From NCBI GenBank assembly GCA_900450595.1, contig UGGS01000001.1:744001-808000 (forward strand): 64,000 nucleotides of DNA. The letters run 5' to 3'. The translations under genes were made by a program, and so were the position numbers. This stretch comes from [Flavobacterium] thermophilum. GTDB lineage: Bacteria; Bacillota; Bacilli; Bacillales; Anoxybacillaceae. Every line of letters begins with the position of its first letter. The stretch's first letter is position 1. The notes under the pieces are model-generated. The model ran no database searches, was not told where the DNA came from, and worked only from the letters and a program-made list of their open reading frames with translations. Shown here piece by piece: positions 44,598 through 53,129 of this stretch.

Positions 44598-45701
44598 ATG
44601 GAACATAGCAAAATCAATGTGCGCCAGCTGTTTGTCCTGATTGTGTTGTTTGAGCATGGCAGTGCGATGGTCATTCCACTCGGCGTCAGCGCCAAGCAAG
44701 ATATGTGGATCGCCATTTTGCTCGGTCTGGCGCTTGGGCTGCTGCTGTTTTTGGTTTACGAGCGTTTGTTTCATTATTACCCCGATCAGCCGCTGACTTC
44801 CTATGTGACACATATCGTCGGCAAGCCGCTCGGCAAGGTGTTGGCGGTTCTCTATATTACCTATTTTTTCTATATCGCCGCCCGTGTGTTGCGTGACTTT
44901 GGCGAACTGTTGCTCACGTTTGCCTATCCGGAAACGCCGCTGTTTGTTTTGAATGTCCTTATGGCTATGACGGTCATGTACAGCGCCTATAAAGGCATCG
45001 AAGTATTGGCGCGCACCGGCGAACTGCTTTATACGTTGTTGCAAATACTGGCGGTTGTCGGATTCATCTTAGTTATCGCTTCCGGAGTTGTTGATCTCAC
45101 CCAGCTCCAACCGGTGTTAGAGGAAGGGTGGAAACGGGTGTGGAAAACGGTGTTCACGGAAACGTTGTACGTGCCGTTTGGCGAAATGATCGTGTTTACC
45201 ATGCTGTTTCCATACTTGAATCGTTCGGAAAAAGCGCGGCGGGCCGCCGTTGCCGGGATGGTGTTGACCGGGATCAACCTGGCGATCATTATGGCCGTTA
45301 ATACGGCCGTCTTGGGAGCTGATGCGGTGTCACGTTCATCGTTTCCGTTGCTCGATACGATCCGCCGCATTCAAGTCGCTCACTTTTTAGAGCGGCTTGA
45401 TATCTTTTTTATGGTCGCTCTAGTGATCGGGGGGTTTTTCAAAGTCTCCATCTTTTTTTATGCCGGCGTCGTGGGGGTGGCTCATGTATTCGGGTTTTCG
45501 AACCACCAGCGGCTTGTTTATCCGTTTGGGGCGATTGTCTTATTGTGGTCCGTGGCGATGGCAAGCAACTATGCGGAGCATATTCATGAAGGATTAAAGA
45601 TTGTCACGCTCTATCTGCACATCCCGCTGCAAATCATCATTCCGGTGCTCTTGCTTGTGATTGCGGCGATTCGCCGGCGGTTTGGACAATCAGCAAAATA
45701 A
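44598..45701 (+). CDS. Spore germination protein, GerB-type permease subunit
   Basis: 367 residues, ten helices, APC-superfamily GerKB/GerAB type; INVRQLFVLIVLFEHGSAMV is the conserved first helix, and LYVPFGEMIVFTMLFPYL lies in the middle. Probably the germinant-binding subunit. It ends the A-C-B operon. No clear terminator follows; a short GCGC hairpin with a T-run near 45848-45866 may serve. Confidence 0.9.
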   Translation: MEHSKINVRQLFVLIVLFEHGSAMVIPLGVSAKQDMWIAILLGLALGLLLFLVYERLFHYYPDQPLTSYVTHIVGKPLGKVLAVLYITYFFYIAARVLRDFGELLLTFAYPETPLFVLNVLMAMTVMYSAYKGIEVLARTGELLYTLLQILAVVGFILVIASGVVDLTQLQPVLEEGWKRVWKTVFTETLYVPFGEMIVFTMLFPYLNRSEKARRAAVAGMVLTGINLAIIMAVNTAVLGADAVSRSSFPLLDTIRRIQVAHFLERLDIFFMVALVIGGFFKVSIFFYAGVVGVAHVFGFSNHQRLVYPFGAIVLLWSVAMASNYAEHIHEGLKIVTLYLHIPLQIIIPVLLLVIAAIRRRFGQSAK

Positions 45702-45929
45702 GAAAAACGGACTAGAAGATTTATGCGGCAGCAAGCAGGAAAAACCGCAAAAAAACACGAATACAACAATAACCTGTTCCTATGAGGAACAATGGGGCGA
45801 AAAGTGGTGCTGAACATGCAACCCGAAGGCGGGGTGGAAACAACCCGGCGCCGATGCGCGTTTTTGTTTCGGGAAGCCGGTGTCAGCTAAAAGCGATGGA
45901 TGTTGATTATAACAAAAAAGGGTTGAACG

Positions 45930-47375
45930 ATGGTGAAGGCGAAAGTACAGGCGATCGATCAGCTAGACGCGGAACAGTTGGGCAGCGGCATGGTGATGAC
46001 CGACCGTCAACTTTCGATTGTTGCGGTCAGCGAACCGACGCCAAGATGGCTCGGATTTGCCAAACATGAATTAGTCGGGCGGCCGGTCGGCGTTCTGTTT
46101 TCAGCTGAGTGGTCGGCCGCGTTGTTAGATGGCATCGCCGAGGCGGTAAAAAAGGACGGATGTTGGCAAGGAGAAGCGCGCCATGTAGCGAAAAGCGGGA
46201 AAGCCTATACGAGTTGGATGAACGTCTATCGGCTATCAGGCAGCGAAGGAGAATGGCTCGTTTGGCATTTTGTTGAACAAACCGCTATGCCTCCGGCTGA
46301 TCGACCGACGCCGTCTGAGTTGCTCGGGGTCATTTACGATTCCGCCCCGTTTGCGGTTGTTCCGGTGGCGGCGGACGGAATTGTGCAAGATTGGGGGCTT
46401 AGTGCAGAGCGGCTGTTTGGGCGTCGAAAAGAAGAGGCGGTCGGCCGCCCGATATGGTCGCTCTTTCGTTGCGGCGGCCCAACATGGCTTCCATTTCCTC
46501 CCAAAGAGCAGCGATGCGGCGAAGGGATGGTTCAGCGTCCGGACGGCACGTCCGCCAATGTCGCCTATACGGTCATTCCCGTGCTTCAGGGGGACGGATA
46601 TATCGTTCTGATCGAAGACGAGACGAAGCAAAAGCAGAAAGAGGCGGAGCGGCGGCGCCAAATCGAGCTGGCGAAAAAAATTCAGCACAACTTGTTGACG
46701 CCGCTCATTCAAAACGAGGCGGTGACGATGGATGCCGTCTATATTCCATCCGATGATTTGTCAGGCGATATTTACGCTTGCTATCAAATCGACCTGTACC
46801 GCTACGGGGTGATCGTCATCGATGTGATGGGACACGGCATTTCGTCAGCCTTGGTGAGCATGCTGCTTCGCTCGCTTTTGCGCGGGTTGATCGTGCGCGT
46901 CATTGACCCGGTCTCGGTGGCGAGCGAGCTGGAAAAGCATGTGCAAACGTTGTTTCCTGATGAGGCCAACGACATCCGTCACCTGTTTTCCATGATTTAT
47001 TTAGTGATTGACACGAAAGAGCGGAAAATTGAATATACGAACGCCGGCCATCCGGCTGGGCTGCTCGTGTTTGACGATGGAAGCGTCCATGAGTTGGACA
47101 AAGGCGGTTTGGCGATTGGCAGCCCGTTTTCCTTGCCGTTTGAAAAAGAGGTGATTCATTACGACAAGCGGGCCCGCCTCCTTTTGTATACAGACGGCAT
47201 TTTAGAGGAGATCGATCCGTCGATTTTGCAAAGCATTGAAAAAATTCGCTCATGCACGCAAATGTACCGCCATTTGCCGGATAAACGCTTCCTCGAACGT
47301 TTAATCAGCCAAGGTCCGCCGCTCGTCAGCCCTTCCGACGACATTTGCTTATTGTCCATCACGGTTCATGGATAG
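45930..47375 (+). CDS. PAS-containing PP2C-type serine phosphatase (RsbU/SpoIIE domain)
   Basis: 481 residues: two PAS-like domains (about 15-120 and 130-230), a coiled linker (KQKQKEAERRRQIELAKKIQHNL), and a SpoIIE phosphatase domain. Metal-binding acidic motifs are intact: SDDLSGDIY, VIDVMGHG, LLYTDG and SPSDDICLL. It should dephosphorylate a STAS antagonist in response to a signal sensed by the PAS domains. The partner kinase and antagonist genes follow directly, forming a partner-switching module. The PAS ligands are unknown. Confidence 0.9.
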   Translation: MVKAKVQAIDQLDAEQLGSGMVMTDRQLSIVAVSEPTPRWLGFAKHELVGRPVGVLFSAEWSAALLDGIAEAVKKDGCWQGEARHVAKSGKAYTSWMNVYRLSGSEGEWLVWHFVEQTAMPPADRPTPSELLGVIYDSAPFAVVPVAADGIVQDWGLSAERLFGRRKEEAVGRPIWSLFRCGGPTWLPFPPKEQRCGEGMVQRPDGTSANVAYTVIPVLQGDGYIVLIEDETKQKQKEAERRRQIELAKKIQHNLLTPLIQNEAVTMDAVYIPSDDLSGDIYACYQIDLYRYGVIVIDVMGHGISSALVSMLLRSLLRGLIVRVIDPVSVASELEKHVQTLFPDEANDIRHLFSMIYLVIDTKERKIEYTNAGHPAGLLVFDDGSVHELDKGGLAIGSPFSLPFEKEVIHYDKRARLLLYTDGILEEIDPSILQSIEKIRSCTQMYRHLPDKRFLERLISQGPPLVSPSDDICLLSITVHG

Positions 47376-47387
47376 GCGGGACGCTTT

Positions 47388-47813
47388 GTGGTGTGTGAAT
47401 GGATCGTGCGCTGCCGGGCGGACGAGGAAGCGGTTTTGGTTTGCCATCTCCTTGCGGAGCAGGCTGCTTCGTTGTTTGCTGTCCGTGATGCGGAATTGTT
47501 TGTGTTGGCGGTGCATGAAGCGGTCGTCAATGCCGTTAAAGCTGTTCAACGGGCGGGGATGGAGGCGGGGACGATTTCGCTCTCCTTTTTTGTCACAAGC
47601 GCTGATGTGGCCGTGGCGGTTGAGGATGAGGGCGGCGGCGTTCCAGCGGACGTGATCGAGCAGCTCGATCAAATGACGCTCTCTGATGTATTGCTCGCCG
47701 AATCGGGACGAGGGTTGCTATTCATCCGAGAAATTATGGATGACGTTATGTGGGTTGAGCAAAAGGGCGGCCGTCGGATGCTTGTCATGAAAATGAGTCG
47801 GAATGCAACATAA
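47388..47813 (+). CDS. RsbW-like anti-sigma/serine kinase
   Basis: 141 residues, HATPase_c_2 fold. The N box HEAVVNAVKAV, the G1-like VEDEGGGVP and the GRGLLFIREIMDDV segment are those of RsbW/SpoIIAB-type switch kinases. It should phosphorylate the STAS protein encoded next and bind an unknown target. No sigma factor gene is in the cluster, so the controlled target lies elsewhere or is not a sigma factor. GTG 47388 follows AGGCGGG. Confidence 0.85.
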   Translation: MVCEWIVRCRADEEAVLVCHLLAEQAASLFAVRDAELFVLAVHEAVVNAVKAVQRAGMEAGTISLSFFVTSADVAVAVEDEGGGVPADVIEQLDQMTLSDVLLAESGRGLLFIREIMDDVMWVEQKGGRRMLVMKMSRNAT

Positions 47814-47906
47814 CGGGCTTTGGTGCCATGATGCACCCATGTGATCGGAACGAATGCGGGTGGTGGCCGAGGGCAAGGCATGGCTGGTCAACGATAGGGG
47901 GATACA

Positions 47907-48332
47907 ATGAAACAGCATCGGTTGTCGTTTGAATTGGAAATGGTTGTAGAACGCGCATACGAATGCATCAAGCTAACTGGACGGCTCGCCTATGATACGC
48001 AGCTCGCGGCGGAACAAAAGCTGGCGACGGCGGTGGTTGCTGTCAAGCGCCGCCTTGTCGTTGTCGACGTGAGCGGCCTTCGATTTTTGGACAGTACGGG
48101 ATTAGCGCTCCTTGTCCGCTTTTTTAAGCAAATCGTCAGCGAAAGCCGCGCCATGGCCATCGTCGTCCGGGATAACGCGGCTATAGAAAAGGTTTTGTTG
48201 ATAGCCAAGCTCGACCGGCTGCTGCCGATCGTTGGCGATGAACAACAGCTGTTGTCCCTTGCACCGCCAAGCTCTTTCGACCATATGAGCCAGGAGGCGC
48301 TTTATTCGGCATGGCGTCAGCGTTCGTCATAG
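47907..48332 (+). CDS. STAS-domain anti-anti-sigma factor (RsbV-like)
   Basis: 141 residues. The STAS core (about 15-115) has the phospho-acceptor Ser in LRFLDSTGLALLVRF. A C-terminal extension of ~25 residues exceeds usual RsbV. When dephosphorylated by the phosphatase at 45930 it would sequester the kinase at 47388. It lies 93 bp after the kinase gene. Confidence 0.88.
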   Translation: MKQHRLSFELEMVVERAYECIKLTGRLAYDTQLAAEQKLATAVVAVKRRLVVVDVSGLRFLDSTGLALLVRFFKQIVSESRAMAIVVRDNAAIEKVLLIAKLDRLLPIVGDEQQLLSLAPPSSFDHMSQEALYSAWRQRSS

Positions 48333-48443
48333 ACATGGCTCTCATGCCGAATCAACTGGAAGATTTCACATTTCGCTGGCCCAAAAGCGTGTCGTCTATT
48401 TTTCCGACTGCTGAAGGCAAGGTGTGACGGAAGACGGAATAAC

Positions 48444-48483
48444 CACCTGCTTCCCAGACCCATGCATGGGTCTGGAAGCGGTG
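48444..48483. other. Large imperfect hairpin around a 22-bp perfect palindrome
   Basis: A perfect palindrome (48454-48475; arms CCAGACCCATG and CATGGGTCTGG) is extended by GCTTC/GAAGC and CACC/GGTG pairs with single bulges, giving about 20 bp of stem. No T-run follows, so it is not an ordinary terminator. It stands in a 316-bp gap without genes. CTGGCCCAAAAG at 48376-48387 and the near-inverse CCTTTGGGCCGG at 48599-48610 bracket it, so it may be the core of a decayed mobile element. Confidence 0.5.
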
Positions 48484-48561
48484 TTGTTCAGTCACCCGCC
48501 AGTCGGGCATCTCGATCGAAACGATTGAACAGACCAGTTGTTCCCCTATTGCCGCCGATGG

Positions 48562-48595
48562 CCCCCGAGCGATGAGACATTCGTTCGGGGGTTTT
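48562..48595 (+). terminator. Rho-independent terminator
   Basis: CCCCCGAGCGA (48562-48572) and TCGTTCGGGGG (48581-48591) form an 11-bp stem with one G-T pair, then TTTT. It ends the partner-switching operon. Confidence 0.75.
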
Positions 48596-48648
48596 GTTCC
48601 TTTGGGCCGGGAGCATCTCCGCTTCTGCAAATGCATTCTCATTGTCAA

Positions 48649-49374
48649 GTGAACTACCCCCACTTAATTTTCTAGCGAAAATTTGAAGTGGGGGCTTCCA
48701 AAGAAGTTTGACTGCTTCAAGCAATCCTTATTCTTTGAGGCGTGTCCACTTCGCCGCTAGAGCATAAGACACTCAGGTCTACAGCTTTACTTTTCTTTAA
48801 GATGTTTAATGCGCCATTGACATCAGCATTAATTAGTTTGCCAGACTTTGTTCGATACAAGCCGCGCTTAATACGTTTGCCGCTGAACTTATATTCTTTT
48901 GGATTGTCGGCATTATATTCAGGAATCTCATCGCCGTCAAAAAAGCTGGCTTGAGACGTATAGGATTCTTCCTGTTTCAAGAATTCAATGCCGTAAAATT
49001 CACAAAGATATTCTAGTTTTTCTTTTATGTTACCGAGAGGAATATTGACAAAGTTTTGATTTGTCTTTTTTCCTAGATTCATATTGCGTTGCCATGTTTC
49101 CGCATAGCCAATGACAAGTTTGCCAATTTACAATCCGACGTTGTACATGTTCTTGGCAATATGGCACAGTTCTCGAAGAGTCAAGTATTCTTCTTTGGTC
49201 AAACCATTTAGCTGTTGTTTGATACAAAAATACATGTTTTCACCTCCCATCTAACTATATGATACTATATTTTACTGAATCTATCCTATTTTCAGCAAAA
49301 TATAGTTAAGGCGATTCATCTCCCACTTACTCCGCTTCGCTTCGTTGAAGTGGGAGTCTTCTCGCCTAATTAAG
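48649..49374 (-). mobile_element. TnpB element, deletion derivative class 2 (copy C)
   Basis: 726 bp on the minus strand. The left end lies at 49374, next to ATAAA (49375-49379), i.e. TTTAT on the element strand; the right end, GTAGTTCAC on the element strand, closes at 48649. It has the same internal deletion and stop as copy B. It inserted between the STAS gene and the ABC exporter without breaking either. A few single-base differences from copy B are visible (for example ATGAATCTAGG for ATTAATCTAGG). Confidence 0.9.
48717..49235 (-). pseudogene. tnpB: TnpB minimal remnant with stop at the deletion junction
   Basis: 35 N-terminal residues, TAA (49130-49128), then the C-terminal 136 residues from IGKLV through INADVNGALN. 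Length and junction are identical to the remnant at 14266-14784. RuvC-I and most of the nucleic-acid-binding domain are missing, so no nuclease activity is expected. An internal ATG at 49082 could give a 121-residue fragment, without evidence of use. Confidence 0.85.
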
Positions 49375-49444
49375 ATAAAATTATACACAACGATGAACGG
49401 CGGCTGGGCCCCGCGATCGGAATGGAGAGGAGAGTGGCGCAGAC

Positions 49445-51181
49445 ATGGGGCGGGTGCTGATCTATTTGCGGCCATATGGGAAGTGGATGGCGTTGGCTTG
49501 GTTGTTTATGTTGACCGAGCTCATCATCGAGCTTTGGCAGCCGCTGTTGATGGGGAAAATCATCGACGATGGTGTCATGAAACAGGATGTTGCGGCCATT
49601 TTCACGTGGGGAGCAGTGATGCTCGGGGCGTCGCTGTTGGCGTTTGCCTCAGGCATCGCCAACTCATTTGCCGCAGCCTACGTCGGTCAGGAGTACGGAT
49701 TTGCGCTGCGGACGGCGCTGTTTGCCAAAATCCAATCGTTTTCGCTTGCGCGCATCGAGCAGCTGTCGCCGGCTTCGCTCGTCACCCGGATGACGAACGA
49801 TGTGACCCAAGTGCAAAACATGTTGTTTATGAGTTTGCGCATCGCCTTGCGTGCGCCGCTTCTCGTCGTCTTCGGCGTCGCGATGGCGTTTGTCGTTCAT
49901 GCGCGCTTGGCGCTCGTTTTGGCGGTGGCTGTTCCTCTGTCCGCTGTTTTTTTATTGTGGGTTGTACAAAAGGCGGCGGCGTCCTTTTCCGCCGTCCAAC
50001 GAGCGCTTGACCGTGTCAACGGCGTAATGCGTGAAAATTTGGCCGGCATGCGACTCATTAAAGCGTGGATGAGAAAAGAATACGAAGAGGAGCGATTTGC
50101 GGCGGCGAACGATGCGCTGATGGAGCGGACCATGAGCGTGCTTCGCCTCGTGGAGACGATCACGCCGGTGTTGCTGATCGTGATGAACACCGCCATCGTC
50201 GCCGTTCTCCTTTTTGGCCGCCACCATATCGAGGCCGGGACGGCGAGCGCTGGGCAAGTCGTCGCCATCGTCAACTACGCGACGCGGGCGACGGCTGCGT
50301 TGTCGATGTTTACATTTATTACGATGGCGTTTTCACGGGCGCGCGCCTCGGCCGCCCGCCTCGCTGAACTTCTTGAAGCCCCGGGCGAGCGACACGGGGC
50401 GGATGCGGGCGGCGGTCCGGCCGTTCAGCGCGGGGAAATCCGGTTTGAGCACGTTTCGTTCCGTTATCCGTCGAGTCCGCGCGAGGCGCTTTCGGACGTG
50501 TCGTTCGTCATCCGTCCGCATGAGACAGCCGCCATTTTAGGAGCGACAGGGGCCGGCAAATCGACGCTTCTTCAGCTGATTCCCCGGTTGTACGAACCAA
50601 GCGGCGGGCGCGTGTTGATTGATGGCGTCGATGTGCGCGAGTTTTCCGCCGAACAGCTGCGGACGGCGGTGCGCTTTGTCCCGCAGGAAGTGCTGCTGTT
50701 TTCAGGGACGGTCGCGGACAATCTCCGCTTTGGCAACATCACTGCGTCGATGGAAGAACTTGTGCAAGCGGCTCGCGATGCACAAATTCATGAAACCATC
50801 ACTCGGTTTCCGGATGGATACGACGCACGGATCGGTCAAAAGGGTGTCAATTTATCAGGCGGGCAAAAGCAGCGGCTGTCGATCGCCCGCGCCTTGGTGG
50901 GGCAACCGCGCGTTTTGCTTTTGGATGACAGCACAAGCGCGCTCGATGCAGAGACGGAAGCAAAGCTGCTCGCAGCGTTGCGGAAGTATGCATGCACGAC
51001 GGTGATGGTGACGCAAAAGGTGAGCACCGCGATGGCGGCGGATACGATTTTGCTTTTGGAAGACGGCCGCCTGATCGCACAAGGAAGCCATGAACAACTG
51101 CTGGCGACGAGCGACCTGTATCGACGCATCGTCGCCACGCAGGAAGGAAAGAAGGGATCGGTGGATGTCACTACGGCATAG
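49445..51181 (+). CDS. ABC multidrug exporter half-transporter, degenerate-site subunit
   Basis: 578 residues: six-helix exporter domain, then an ATPase domain with Walker A GATGAGKSTL, signature NLSGGQKQRLSIARAL, and Walker B LLLDDSTSALD. The residue after the Walker B Asp is Asp rather than the catalytic Glu, while the signature is canonical. The partner (51165) has the reverse pattern. This is the asymmetry of heterodimeric type IV exporters such as BmrCD or YfiBC. Drug or lipid export is likely; the substrate is unknown. Confidence 0.9.
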   Translation: MGRVLIYLRPYGKWMALAWLFMLTELIIELWQPLLMGKIIDDGVMKQDVAAIFTWGAVMLGASLLAFASGIANSFAAAYVGQEYGFALRTALFAKIQSFSLARIEQLSPASLVTRMTNDVTQVQNMLFMSLRIALRAPLLVVFGVAMAFVVHARLALVLAVAVPLSAVFLLWVVQKAAASFSAVQRALDRVNGVMRENLAGMRLIKAWMRKEYEEERFAAANDALMERTMSVLRLVETITPVLLIVMNTAIVAVLLFGRHHIEAGTASAGQVVAIVNYATRATAALSMFTFITMAFSRARASAARLAELLEAPGERHGADAGGGPAVQRGEIRFEHVSFRYPSSPREALSDVSFVIRPHETAAILGATGAGKSTLLQLIPRLYEPSGGRVLIDGVDVREFSAEQLRTAVRFVPQEVLLFSGTVADNLRFGNITASMEELVQAARDAQIHETITRFPDGYDARIGQKGVNLSGGQKQRLSIARALVGQPRVLLLDDSTSALDAETEAKLLAALRKYACTTVMVTQKVSTAMAADTILLLEDGRLIAQGSHEQLLATSDLYRRIVATQEGKKGSVDVTTA

Positions 51182-52970
51182 TCCGCACGGAGCGCGTGTT
51201 GGCGCAAGTCCGCAGCGGGCGAAAAACAGCGTCGGCACGTTGCGTCGGCTATGGGCCTTTATCGCTCCGCAAAAGCGAAAGCTGTTTGCGGCCGTGGCTA
51301 TGGTGATGGCCAGCTCGGCGTTGGCGCTTGCTGGGCCGTATGTCGTTGGCCGGGCGGTTGATTCGTACATTGTGGAACGAAAAACGGATGGATTTTTCGC
51401 AACGCTCATTTTGCTTCTGGCCATTTATTTGGCCCTTGGGGCGGCGACGTTTTGGCAAAACTATTGGATGATCGATGTCGGCCAGCGGACGGTGCGCAGC
51501 ATTCGCGAGCGGTTGTTTCATCATTTTCATGAGCTGCCGATTTCGTTTTTTGACCGACGCCAGCAAGGCGAACTCATGAGCCGGATTACAAACGACATCG
51601 ACAATATGAGCCAGACATTTAACAGCACGGTTGTCCAGGTCGTCTCGAGCACGTTGACGTTGATGGGCGCTATGGTGGTTATGCTTTCACAAAGCGTTGT
51701 GTTGACAATCGTAACGCTTGTTGTCGTGCCGCTCATGTATGTGGGCATGCGCTGGATCACCAACCGGACGCGGGTGCGTTTCCGTGAGCAGCAACGGGCG
51801 CTCGGAGAGATGAACGGCTTTATCGAAGAGGTCATTTCCGGACAGAAAGTGGTGAAGCTGTTTTCCCAAGAAGAGCGGATGGAGGAGGAATTGGCGCGCA
51901 AAAATGCCGAGCTGAAACAAGCCGGTTTTTGGGCGCAAACGTATTCCGGCTTTATTCCGAAGCTGATGAACTTTTTAAACAACTTGAGCTTCGGCTTGAT
52001 TGCCGTTGTCGGCGGATGGCTGGCGGCGAAAGGGACGATATCGGTCGGGACGATCGTCGTGTTTGTCGAATACGCCCGCCAGTTTACCAGACCGCTTAAT
52101 GACCTGGCCAATCAATGGAACACACTGCTGTCGGCGTTGGCCGGCGCTGAACGGGTGTTGGAAATTTTGGATTTGCCGGAGGAAGAGGAAGACGAGCGGG
52201 AAGCGGTGGTCTTGGACCGGCTTGATGGACGCATTGAGTTTCGTCAAGTCGTCTTTTCTTACGACAAACAGCGTCCGGCGCTTCGTGATGTCACGTTTTC
52301 CGTCTCACCCGGGGAGACGGTCGCGCTTGTCGGTCCAACTGGAGCCGGCAAAACGACCGTATTGCAGCTGTTGACCCGCTTTTACGATCCGGACGAAGGC
52401 GTCATTTTGATCGATGGACGCGACAGCCGGACGATCAAGCGAGCAAGTTTGCGCCGCCACATGGCGTTTGTGCTTCAAGATGCGTTTTTGTTCGCCGGAA
52501 CGATCCGCGACAACATTCGCTACGGCCGGCTTGAGGCGACCGATGAAGAAGTCGAGGAGGCGGCGCGCCAGGCGAACGCCCACTCGTTTATTATGAAGCT
52601 GCCGAACGGCTATGACACCGTTTTGACCTCGGGAGGAGGCGGGATCAGCCAAGGGCAGCGGCAGCTGTTGGCGATCGCCCGGGCGATGATCGCCGACCCG
52701 GCCATTTTGATTTTGGACGAAGCGACGAGCAACATCGATACAGTGACCGAAGTGCGCATTCAAGAAGCGCTCGCCCGGCTCATGAACGGGCGGACATGTT
52801 TTGTCATCGCCCATCGGTTGAACACGATTCAACATGCCGACCGCATCGTTGTGCTCAACGACGGCAAAGTGATCGAGCAAGGGACGCATGAAGAGCTGTT
52901 GGCTACAAAAGGATTTTATTTCCAGTTGTATTGCCGCTATTGGAAACGCAGTGTGCATGCGGCCCGATGA
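51165..52970 (+). CDS. ABC multidrug exporter half-transporter, catalytic subunit
   Basis: 601 residues, six-helix domain and ATPase with Walker A GPTGAGKTTV, Walker B LILDEATSNID (canonical Glu), and a divergent signature GISQGQRQLL. Together with the upstream subunit it forms one hydrolytic and one degenerate ATP site. ATG 51165 overlaps the previous gene by 17 bp, a sign of coupled synthesis. The N-terminus is longer (about 25 residues before the first helix) than in the partner. Confidence 0.9.
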   Translation: MSLRHSPHGARVGASPQRAKNSVGTLRRLWAFIAPQKRKLFAAVAMVMASSALALAGPYVVGRAVDSYIVERKTDGFFATLILLLAIYLALGAATFWQNYWMIDVGQRTVRSIRERLFHHFHELPISFFDRRQQGELMSRITNDIDNMSQTFNSTVVQVVSSTLTLMGAMVVMLSQSVVLTIVTLVVVPLMYVGMRWITNRTRVRFREQQRALGEMNGFIEEVISGQKVVKLFSQEERMEEELARKNAELKQAGFWAQTYSGFIPKLMNFLNNLSFGLIAVVGGWLAAKGTISVGTIVVFVEYARQFTRPLNDLANQWNTLLSALAGAERVLEILDLPEEEEDEREAVVLDRLDGRIEFRQVVFSYDKQRPALRDVTFSVSPGETVALVGPTGAGKTTVLQLLTRFYDPDEGVILIDGRDSRTIKRASLRRHMAFVLQDAFLFAGTIRDNIRYGRLEATDEEVEEAARQANAHSFIMKLPNGYDTVLTSGGGGISQGQRQLLAIARAMIADPAILILDEATSNIDTVTEVRIQEALARLMNGRTCFVIAHRLNTIQHADRIVVLNDGKVIEQGTHEELLATKGFYFQLYCRYWKRSVHAAR

Positions 52971-53018
52971 GGAATGCGCCTGCCCGGCGACGCCGCTCTC
53001 CCGCTGAACCGAAAACGA

Positions 53019-53078
53019 GCGCCCCGATCGTTGAACAAAGCCATGTGTCGCGAGGGTCGACGATCAGGGCGCCTTTCT
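53019..53078. terminator. Bidirectional terminator with large loop
   Basis: GCGCCCCGATCGT (53019-53031) pairs with ACGATCAGGGCGC (53060-53072), one mismatch, followed by CTTTCT on one side and CGTTTTCGG on the other. It separates the ABC exporter from the convergent MOSC gene. Confidence 0.65.
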
Positions 53079-53129
53079 ATCGCTATGTGAAACGCCGGCT
53101 TGTGTCGGGCGTGTCTTGCCAGCATAGGC

